Below are positions 1 to 5,633 of a stretch of 5,688 nt of DNA, one piece after another; position 1 is the stretch's first letter, and each line of letters begins with the position of its first letter. This DNA comes from Saprospiraceae bacterium (GTDB lineage: Bacteria; Bacteroidota; Bacteroidia; Chitinophagales; Saprospiraceae), in assembly GCA_027031185.1 (NCBI GenBank), contig JALVEF010000029.1, positions 1 to 5,688 of the forward strand, in the 5' to 3' direction. A program made the translations under genes and the position numbers. The notes beneath the pieces were generated by a model. That model made no database searches. It saw only the letters and a program-made list of their open reading frames with translations, and was not told where the DNA came from.

Positions 1-2028
1 ACCACTTTTTTTGCGGCATTTTTCGCTTTTGTGACTGTCCATGCTGGATATGCACAGGCGCCGTGCAAAGATTTGAATAACAAAGTAAAGCATGGAGAAG
101 AGGTGCTGATACCTGCGGAGATAAATTCCATACAAGAGCCTTTGGGGCCCATTAAGTTTCAAAATTGCCCGGACGATATTTATGTGATTATTCCGGACAA
201 TGAGAATGATATTCAGGTAACTTGGGAACCTCCCACGGCCACAACAACTTGCCCGTCAGGGCCTTTTGGCAATTTGGATCTAGTGCAAACGCCCAGCAAT
301 ATTCAATCAGGTGATTACTTTAATGAAGGTTCATACCCTATTATATATACTGCGACGGACAATTGTAGCAATACAGCTCATTGCGCATTTGAAATCCATG
401 TTTTGCCTAATGATTACAAGCCAATAGTGTTTTTTGTCCATGGGCTAAATGGTGATGAATCATCATGGGACCAGGCGAGTAATTGGACCCAGAATAATTA
501 TCAGGTCACAACTATTAGTCCTAAGTATTCGGCGAAGAACGGACTTGGTGTTGCTGGTAAGACATTGAATGATAATATTGTCTATGGTGCAAGTCCTTAT
601 ATGGGAGATTACAATATAAAAGAAAATCGTTTAAGGAACTTTATAATAGCTCATAGTCAGGGTGGAATTGTTTCACAATATGCCGAATTATATTTACGAG
701 AGCTTTATCCGGATGATTGGGATGATCACATTTATTTTGGCGGCATAGTTACTTTTGGAAGTCCGCACCAGGGCGCTTATATCATTAATAGTCTGGTGGA
801 GGATGATAATGGAGAACTTTTGCCTGATGATAAATGGGGTACGGATTCCCGGATGGCCAAATTTCTTAGACATACGGAAAAAGTACTTATTGATGATGTC
901 TTAGCTTCTAAAATTCAACTTAATGTGAATGTGCTTGATTGGCTTCCTACACCTGATGGTAATCATGTCGATGACAAATTGGAAATAGTCGCTAGACATT
1001 TGCTTGATGTGTTGTGGCCCGAGGTGAATCGTTTCTTAATAGGTCAAGAGATAAACTCTACATCATTAGGATATATGGTAAATCCACCAAATGTAGAGAA
1101 CTCTATTCTTGAGATAAATGAGAAGCTTAGTAATCCGTCCGATCCACTTAAGAAGTTGGCTTTTTATTCTGAAATAACAAAGGCCGATGAAGAGGCAAAA
1201 GGTGACCTTGTCTGGCGTGAATTTTTTTGGTCGACAAATTCAGTAAATCAGCAACCTAAATTTAATCCGTATTTTGGAGGTGCTTCATTGTTGACAGCCC
1301 CCGATGGCAATACGGATTTGGCTAAAAAGAAGGATGGTCAACAATTTGCCGAGGATGCGAAAGCAAAGTTGCTGGCCAGAATGTTTGAGGCTCAAAACAA
1401 TGCTGAATATCATTTTAGTATTGCACTAGCATGGTCAGTGTGTGCTTCATCTTCGCTGATATGTTATATAATATCTGAATTCCATTTGAATAGGGCTGAT
1501 GAATGGCTATATGTAGCCTCGGTATCTAACAACGCCCGCAACTGGTACCTAACAGCCAATAACCAGTGGAAGACGTTGATTGGGGCGACTACATACCAAG
1601 TGGTAGAAGGCTGTGAGTGTGTGTGTGACGGAGAAATTTTAGGTGGAGATGACTATATTAAGGTGATTGATATCCCGCCAAATGCAGATTGTAATACTTA
1701 TGATTGTAGTCAACACAATTTGGAAGGTGAGGAGGATGAGGACGGTGAAATTGTTGACAGGTACTGTGTCAAAGAGACGGTGGTGAAAACAGAACGAAAG
1801 CTCTCCGACGGAGTCGTCCTCGTCGAGTCCGCCGCCAATATGGCCGGTGCGACGCTAAACGAAAACTCGTCCGGCTTCACCCATGACGACTTCGCCCTGC
1901 ATGCAGACATCCACCAGCAGATGAGGAATTCGGAGGAGATGAAGTTTAAGTTTATGGGGGATCAGAATACTGATAACGATGGCCTTTTTGAAGGCAAGTA
2001 TCTTAACTTTTTTAAATTAAACAACTAA
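1..2028 (+). CDS. Secreted HYR-domain / alpha-beta hydrolase (lipase-like) protein, 5' end missing
   Basis: The frame is open to the first base of the window, so the true start lies upstream; residues here count from base 1. Residues 1-20 are the hydrophobic core and end of a signal peptide (FFAAFFAFV, then GYAQA). Residues about 51-135 resemble an HYR (Ig-like) domain, with a CPDDI start and a TDNCSNTAHC motif before the last strand. An alpha/beta hydrolase fold follows: oxyanion-type VHGLNG (146-151), nucleophile motif AHSQG with Ser219, and GSPHQGA (253-259). The best Asp and His candidates are Asp603 (SDGVV) and His638 (ADIHQQM), giving an unusually long spacing after the Ser. A hydrophobic stretch (about 472-492) and a Cys-rich loop (Cys538, 540, 542, 564, 569, 589) lie between. 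I see no type IX sorting domain at the C-terminus. Likely role, from the family: extracytoplasmic ester or lipid hydrolysis; the substrate is unknown. The gene is AT-rich except for a GC-rich patch at about 1797-1920. It ends 4 nt before the next gene. Confidence 0.85.
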   Translation, partial: TTFFAAFFAFVTVHAGYAQAPCKDLNNKVKHGEEVLIPAEINSIQEPLGPIKFQNCPDDIYVIIPDNENDIQVTWEPPTATTTCPSGPFGNLDLVQTPSNIQSGDYFNEGSYPIIYTATDNCSNTAHCAFEIHVLPNDYKPIVFFVHGLNGDESSWDQASNWTQNNYQVTTISPKYSAKNGLGVAGKTLNDNIVYGASPYMGDYNIKENRLRNFIIAHSQGGIVSQYAELYLRELYPDDWDDHIYFGGIVTFGSPHQGAYIINSLVEDDNGELLPDDKWGTDSRMAKFLRHTEKVLIDDVLASKIQLNVNVLDWLPTPDGNHVDDKLEIVARHLLDVLWPEVNRFLIGQEINSTSLGYMVNPPNVENSILEINEKLSNPSDPLKKLAFYSEITKADEEAKGDLVWREFFWSTNSVNQQPKFNPYFGGASLLTAPDGNTDLAKKKDGQQFAEDAKAKLLARMFEAQNNAEYHFSIALAWSVCASSSLICYIISEFHLNRADEWLYVASVSNNARNWYLTANNQWKTLIGATTYQVVEGCECVCDGEILGGDDYIKVIDIPPNADCNTYDCSQHNLEGEEDEDGEIVDRYCVKETVVKTERKLSDGVVLVESAANMAGATLNENSSGFTHDDFALHADIHQQMRNSEEMKFKFMGDQNTDNDGLFEGKYLNFFKLNN

Positions 2029-2032
2029 TAAT

Positions 2033-3223
2033 ATGAAAAAGACAATGTGGACAATAGTATTGTTTATTGCTTTACTGTCAGGCAGTTGTAAAAAATCTAC
2101 ACTGGAGGCGCCGGCTTCCCCGGCGTCTCCCACAAAAGATACACTGTTGGTATGGAAGGTGCCGATATATCAGGATACGGCAAGGGCCGGCTATAGTGGG
2201 TTTCTTAGGAAAATTGCAGATGACAGAATTTTTGGAAACACAACGAAGGCAGGAAATTCGGAGACAAGCGTAATCTCCCTGTACAGGGTAACTGATGGGG
2301 TGGAAAAGATATGGGACTGGAAGGACTATTTTCCGGGCGAGACTAAGGTAAAGGAGGGTATGATGTATGATGATCGATATGCCTATATCAATGCTGGGAA
2401 TTGTTTGTATCTTGTGAATATGAACACAGGACAGACAGTATGGAGATCCAAACTCGCTTATAATCCGGGTTTAGTGGGGTTTATCGGTGATAACGTCTTT
2501 CATACCTCTGGCTTGGGGTCGAACAGTACTTTATATGTTGCCGATGTTACTACCGGTGATTGGCAGCCGATATTCACTGCCGAAGGGGAAGATGGTTTCG
2601 AGTCGGATATAAAGCGGATCGCCGGCGCTCGTAATGCGCACGGGGATATGATCCTGTATTTTCAAAACCGCCAGTACAACTACAGTTCATTCACCAGTCG
2701 AGTTGATATCTATGCCTATAATCTGACAAAGGGTGAAATTCTGTGGAAGTTGGAAGATATCTCGCCGCAGGAGAGTAATATTTTTTCTCCGGTATTGGAT
2801 CCGGAGAACCGCCGGATGTACTTTCTGACGTGGCACACGATCTTCTGCTGGGACATGGATACGGGCGAGGAGATCTGGAAGGTGCCACTGGCGGCGGGTG
2901 TGCTGGCGTCCTATCCGGTTTTGTACGACGGGAAGCTGATCATGAAGACCGATCAGGGCTATCTGACGGCATTTGATGCGGAGACGGGCCAAGAGTTGTA
3001 CTATGTCAAGCAGGGGGCGTGTTGCATATATGATATGACGGCTTACAAAGGCCGTCTGTATTACACGGACAGATCGCTGTATATCGTAAATCCCAACACG
3101 GGCGAAGTGCTTCATAAGATTGGGGGAGACTTTCAAAGCTGGCCGCCGGTTATAGATGCCGAGCGCAACGTGATGTACTTGATGGATCACTACTACATGT
3201 ACTGCTACAAGATACCGGAGTAG
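2033..3223 (+). CDS. PQQ-like beta-propeller lipoprotein
   Basis: This 396-residue protein starts 4 nt after the preceding stop codon, so the two genes are probably one transcript. The N-terminus is a lipoprotein signal: MKK, a hydrophobic core, then LLSGSC with the lipidated Cys at residue 19, followed by a Pro/Ala/Ser linker (25-33). The body holds repeated strands of the PQQ-like/WD-type propeller pattern, hydrophobic-x-D/N-x-x-TG-x-x-hydrophobic-W: about 125-141 (NMNTGQTVW), 226-242 (NLTKGEILW), 270-286 (DMDTGEEIW), 311-328 (DAETGQELY) and 349-365 (NPNTGEVLH), plus a divergent one near 80-99. The fold supports a binding or scaffold role at the envelope. Nothing visible shows that it binds PQQ or is an enzyme. 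GC rises from about 33% at the 5' end to about 63% in the last third. With its lipase-like partner it could be an anchor, folding factor or protective lipoprotein (inference). A BamB-like assembly factor is an alternative that the context does not support. Confidence 0.88.
   Translation: MKKTMWTIVLFIALLSGSCKKSTLEAPASPASPTKDTLLVWKVPIYQDTARAGYSGFLRKIADDRIFGNTTKAGNSETSVISLYRVTDGVEKIWDWKDYFPGETKVKEGMMYDDRYAYINAGNCLYLVNMNTGQTVWRSKLAYNPGLVGFIGDNVFHTSGLGSNSTLYVADVTTGDWQPIFTAEGEDGFESDIKRIAGARNAHGDMILYFQNRQYNYSSFTSRVDIYAYNLTKGEILWKLEDISPQESNIFSPVLDPENRRMYFLTWHTIFCWDMDTGEEIWKVPLAAGVLASYPVLYDGKLIMKTDQGYLTAFDAETGQELYYVKQGACCIYDMTAYKGRLYYTDRSLYIVNPNTGEVLHKIGGDFQSWPPVIDAERNVMYLMDHYYMYCYKIPE
2104..2130 (+). 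other. GC-rich 11-bp hairpin inside the start of the lipoprotein gene
   Basis: Arms 2104-2114 (GGAGGCGCCGG) and 2120-2130 (CCGGCGTCTCC) pair over 11 positions in RNA, with one G-U pair and a 5-nt loop (CTTCC). It sits about 70 nt into the coding region, in the low-complexity linker (EAPASPASP) just after the lipobox, in otherwise AT-rich sequence. No T-run follows, so it is not an intrinsic terminator. It may affect translation or mRNA stability, or may simply result from the repetitive Ala/Pro/Ser codons. Confidence 0.5.
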
Positions 3224-3260
3224 GGACGCTGTGGTGCGGGGTGGAAATACTTGCACAGGA

Positions 3261-3301
3261 TGCAGAGACGCATGGATGGTGCGTCTCTGCATTTTTCTTT
3301 T
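3261..3301 (+). terminator. Intrinsic terminator of the lipase/lipoprotein pair
   Basis: This is a perfect 12-bp stem, TGCAGAGACGCA (3261-3272) with TGCGTCTCTGCA (3280-3291), closing a 7-nt loop and followed by TTTTTCTTTT (3292-3301). It lies 37 nt after the stop codon of the lipoprotein gene. The T-run is only on the + strand side, so it should act in that direction. It separates the first two genes from everything downstream. Confidence 0.92.
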
Positions 3302-3322
3302 CGCCCAGATTCAAACGCCCGG

Positions 3323-3341
3323 ACCGGTTTGTCAAACCGGT
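3323..3341. repeat. Perfect 8-bp inverted repeat with 3-nt centre
   Basis: ACCGGTTT (3323-3330), GTC, AAACCGGT (3334-3341). No T-run follows, so it does not look like a terminator. The short centre and symmetry would suit a dimeric regulator's operator or a small hairpin; nothing nearby decides which. Confidence 0.55.
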
Positions 3342-3475
3342 GCGTCCGCCACCGTTGCCTTTCGTTCTCCACCGGCCTGCCTGCGCGCATACGAAGGATG
3401 CGCACTTTTACAATTTGTTAATAACGGGCAGGTTCCCAAAAAATATTACCGGTACATGCAATAAAAGGAAGGGCA

Positions 3476-3585
3476 AAACAGTTACTTGACCACTTTATAG
3501 ATTTGGAGTAACTGTTTAGGTACCCACTGTTTTTGCGCCAAAATGGCCTTTTTGCTCCTGAAAACAGGAGCACCTAAACAATTAC
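3476..3585. repeat. Competing inverted repeats: one segment with two possible partners
   Basis: The segment 3508-3521 (GTAACTGTTTAGGT) can pair upstream with 3476-3485 (AAACAGTTAC, 10 perfect pairs using 3508-3517). It can also pair downstream with 3572-3585 (ACCTAAACAATTAC, 13 of 14 pairs). The two pairings exclude each other. Nested in the downstream form are a perfect 7-bp hairpin, GCTCCTG-AAAA-CAGGAGC (3554-3571), and a small GCCA-AAA-TGGC stem (3537-3547) followed by CTTTTT. Alternative reading: 3508-3585 is a 78-nt miniature element with GTAA...TTAC ends like those of IS66-type elements, but its 8-nt flanks (GATTTGGA and AATTTCTC) are not a target duplication. Confidence 0.6.
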
Positions 3586-3624
3586 AATTTCTCTACACAC
3601 ACCAAACCGCGAATCGCCTATACA

Positions 3625-3692
3625 GCACTTCTACCGTAAGACTCCGGAACTGTCTGACAGGATTTCCAACGGTTGAGAAGTGCCTATTTTTT
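3625..3692 (+). terminator. Long bulged hairpin with T-run upstream of the MORN-caspase gene
   Basis: The outer stem is GCACTTCT (3625-3632) with AGAAGTGC (3676-3683), continued after a 2-nt bulge by ACCGT (3633-3637) with ACGGT (3669-3673). An inner arm is GGAACTGT (3646-3653) with ACAG (3657-3660) and TTCC (3664-3667) across a 3-nt bulge. CTA and six Ts (3687-3692) follow, the layout of an intrinsic terminator. The upstream gene pair already has its own terminator, so this one would act on a transcript starting between about 3302 and 3625. That makes it a possible attenuator of the next gene, whose ATG is 88 nt further on, or the end of a small RNA. Confidence 0.55.
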
Positions 3693-3780
3693 GTATCGCC
3701 TTGCATTTCTTTTCCCGCGGTAATTCCTTTCGGCGCCGGTCTTCACACGTTTTTGCCAAACCCAAAAACAAGTTGTAGGT

Positions 3781-5469
3781 ATGAAGACCATTGCTGTAAG
3801 TGTGATTGCATTGTTGACGCTCGTACAAAGCGTACACGCGCAGTGCCTGTCGGGCAATTGCTACGACGGCATCGGCACGTATCTGTACCCGAGTGGAGCC
3901 AGGTACAGCGGCCATTTTCGCAAAGGCAAGATACACGGCTACGGGCGCCTGGTGTTTAGTGACGGCCGTATCTATGAGGGGGAGTGGCGCAACCACTACC
4001 GCGAGGGCAAGGGGGTGATGTATTTCCCCAAAGGAGATGTGTACAGGGGCGATTTTAAGCACAGTGAGTTCTATGGCTTCGGTACCATGCACTATGCCAA
4101 CGGCGATGTGTACAAGGGAGCCTGGAAGAAAAACTACCCCAACGGAAAGGGCGTCTTGTCCTACCACAATGGCGACCGCTACGAGGGCGACTTCCGCGCC
4201 GGCAAGTTGCATGGCAAAGGTGTCATGTATTATCACAACGGTGATAAGTATGACGGCTACTGGAAGTCGAACAAAAAGGAAGGCCCCGGAAAGTTTTATT
4301 TGACAAACGGGCAGGTCATTGTCGGCTTTTGGTCGGACGGAAAGTATGTGGGCCGGGAACAACCCCAGGTGGTGGTAGAGACGCAAACCACGGCCGGCTC
4401 CGCCGGCCAAACTTCCGAAAACATATCCGCGTTGCGCGATTGCAATACCATCCATTGTGCGAGTGGCCGCGGCAAGTACACGTATTCCGATGGCTCGGTA
4501 TATATCGGCGACTTTCACAACGGCATCCCGCAGGGGCAGGGGACCTGCTACTATCCCAACGGTGACAAGTATGTCGGTGATTGGGGGATCGCCGGCCCGG
4601 AAGGGCAAGGTACCTACTACTTTGATAGCGGTCGTGTGGCGGAGGGCCTGTGGTCGGCAGGCCGACTCGTGAAGACCAAAGAGGAAATGACGCCGGTACC
4701 CGTGCCGGACGGCTCGAAGGTGGTGCATGATCCGGCGGTCCGGCTGTGGGCCGTGGTGATCGGTGCGGCGGATTACAAGTATATCCACCCGCTCAAATAT
4801 ACCGACGACGATGCGTACCGCTTTTACAGCTTTATCAAGAGTCCGGAAGGGGGGAGCATCCCGGACAGTCAGGTGCGCCTGCTGATCAATGAGGAGGCTA
4901 CGCGGCAAAAGATACTCGATGCGATGAATGATGTGTTTGGCAAGGCTGATGACAATGATATTGTCATGCTGTACTACTCCGGGCATGGACTGCGTGGCTG
5001 CTTCCTGCCCACCGATTACAATGGTTTTCAGAATAAGCTCCGGCACAACGAAGTGACGGCCATCCTAAATGCCAGCCGGGCCAGACACAAAATCGTCCTG
5101 GCAGATGCCTGTTATTCGGGGTCCATGGTCCTGGCGGAAAAAAGCGCGCCGGTAACGGCCGAAGATGCGGCCACGCGGCAGCGCTTTTATGCCGCCTTTG
5201 ACCAAACCCACGGGGGCACCGCCGTGCTGCTTTCTTCGCAGGCTGATGAGGTGTCTCTGGAAGATCAGGGGCTTCACCAAGGGGTCTATACGTATTTTCT
5301 TATCAAAGGACTGAAGGGTGAAGCCGACTTTGACCGTAATAAGATTGTAGAGGTGGACGAGCTCTACAAGTACATGAAGACGAACATTCACAATTACACG
5401 GCGGGCATTCAAACGCCGGTGCTGGTAGGCCGCTATGATCACCGCATGCCCATCGCCGTGGTAAGATAA
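3781..5469 (+). CDS. Secreted MORN-repeat / caspase-like (C14, metacaspase-type) protein
   Basis: This is a 562-residue protein. The ATG at 3781 is chosen because a signal peptide follows directly: MKT, a hydrophobic core to about residue 16, and VHA-Q as the likely cleavage site. MORN block 1 spans 22-190: repeats starting with Y-x-G-x-[FW] at about 42, 65, 88, 111, 134 and 157, each ending in NG/DG-type turns, then a VGFWSDGKYV end. MORN block 2 spans 221-297, with repeats at about 241 and 264 and a matching EGLWSAGRLV end. Each block opens with a CX4C pair (Cys22/27; Cys221/226). The caspase-like domain covers about 319-562. It has a strand leading to VVIGAADY, His402 in YYSGHG and Cys444 in DACYSG, the intact catalytic dyad, and SSQADEVSLE, typical of the bacterial family. 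MORN repeats usually bind lipid or protein; caspase-like domains cleave after basic or acidic residues. Secretion means the enzyme should act in the periplasm or outside. Substrate and activation trigger are not evident. Codon use is GC-rich, unlike most of gene 1. Confidence 0.93.
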   Translation: MKTIAVSVIALLTLVQSVHAQCLSGNCYDGIGTYLYPSGARYSGHFRKGKIHGYGRLVFSDGRIYEGEWRNHYREGKGVMYFPKGDVYRGDFKHSEFYGFGTMHYANGDVYKGAWKKNYPNGKGVLSYHNGDRYEGDFRAGKLHGKGVMYYHNGDKYDGYWKSNKKEGPGKFYLTNGQVIVGFWSDGKYVGREQPQVVVETQTTAGSAGQTSENISALRDCNTIHCASGRGKYTYSDGSVYIGDFHNGIPQGQGTCYYPNGDKYVGDWGIAGPEGQGTYYFDSGRVAEGLWSAGRLVKTKEEMTPVPVPDGSKVVHDPAVRLWAVVIGAADYKYIHPLKYTDDDAYRFYSFIKSPEGGSIPDSQVRLLINEEATRQKILDAMNDVFGKADDNDIVMLYYSGHGLRGCFLPTDYNGFQNKLRHNEVTAILNASRARHKIVLADACYSGSMVLAEKSAPVTAEDAATRQRFYAAFDQTHGGTAVLLSSQADEVSLEDQGLHQGVYTYFLIKGLKGEADFDRNKIVEVDELYKYMKTNIHNYTAGIQTPVLVGRYDHRMPIAVVR

Positions 5470-5536
5470 CCCGGACTGTCCCCCATCTGCCTGTCCGGGC
5501 AGAATGCACACTACGTGCGTTCACACTATGTAAGTG

Positions 5537-5569
5537 CCGGAAAGTCCTTTGGCTTTCCGGTTTTTATTT
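5537..5569 (+). terminator. Intrinsic terminator of the MORN-caspase gene
   Basis: An 8-bp perfect stem, CCGGAAAG (5537-5544) with CTTTCCGG (5553-5560), is followed by TTTTTATTT (5561-5569). The 8-nt loop can itself close two more C-G pairs. It lies 67 nt past the stop codon and ends transcription before the mtaB promoter. Confidence 0.9.
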
Positions 5570-5583
5570 GGGGTGGGGCGGGG
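5570..5583 (+). other. Three consecutive GGGG runs between terminator and promoter
   Basis: The sequence GGGGTGGGGCGGGG gives three G4 runs with 1-nt spacers. Further GGG runs occur at 5603-5605 and 5611-5613, so a four-run quadruplex with one long loop is possible. It ends 12 nt before the TTTG element of the mtaB promoter. Function is unknown. Confidence 0.4.
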
Positions 5584-5595
5584 CCAATTCATCCG

Positions 5596-5627
5596 TTTGC
5601 ACGGGAGCGCGGGAGCCGCTACCTTTG
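5596..5627 (+). promoter_or_regulatory. Bacteroidota-type promoter of mtaB
   Basis: TTTG (5596-5599) and TACCTTTG (5620-5627) match the known Bacteroidota consensus TTTG / TAnnTTTG, with a 20-nt spacer. The -7 element ends only 6 nt before the ATG, so the transcript should start at or within a few nt of the start codon. No ribosome-binding site fits in that space. Confidence 0.85.
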
Positions 5628-5633
5628 CAAGCT

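Larger units (their letters stand above)
3224..3780. other. 557-nt intergenic region rich in inverted repeats, no credible gene
   Basis: Short open frames here have no recognisable domains, no convincing start signals and no agreement with each other, so I call none. The region holds, in order: a strong terminator (3261-3301), a 19-nt palindrome (3323-3341), a weaker GCGCAT/ATGCGC stem (3385-3390 with 3398-3403), a set of competing inverted repeats (3476-3585) and a long terminator-like hairpin (3625-3692). No convincing promoter for the downstream gene is visible. The last 87 nt before its ATG look unstructured, and only a weak GTAGGT purine-containing stretch precedes the start codon. Confidence 0.7.

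Noticed and set aside
31..33. GTG at 31 as the start of the lipase-like gene
   Set aside because: The frame is open to base 1 and the upstream codons encode a hydrophobic signal-peptide core, so the real start is outside the window.
3021..3026. Adjacent cysteines (330-331) in the propeller protein as a sign of a PQQ dehydrogenase
   Set aside because: The vicinal pair in true quinoprotein dehydrogenases is in a different blade, and no other PQQ-site residues are recognisable.
2687..3292. A 201-codon - strand open frame opposite the lipoprotein gene
   Set aside because: It is a shadow of the propeller gene, has no recognisable domain, and its start lies within the terminator hairpin.
3231..3489. 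Overlapping + strand open frames after the lipoprotein gene
   Set aside because: They run through the terminator and palindromes, lack recognisable motifs, and have no start signals.
3498..3505. TAGATTTG, a match to the -7 promoter consensus
   Set aside because: No TTTG lies 19-21 nt upstream, and it sits in the loop between two inverted-repeat arms. It is kept only as a weak possibility for a leader transcript.
3508..3585. A definite IS66-type insertion
   Set aside because: The GTAA...TTAC ends fit, but there is no transposase and no matching 8-nt target duplication. It is left as an alternative only.
3543..3959. A 138-codon + strand open frame entering the MORN-caspase gene
   Set aside because: It crosses the terminator-like hairpin and then continues out of frame in the real gene.
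3631..5046. A 471-codon open frame on the - strand opposite the MORN-caspase gene
   Set aside because: The + strand has clear domains and a signal peptide over the same bases. The antisense product shows no recognisable motif and is best explained by the GC-rich, repeat-driven codon pattern.
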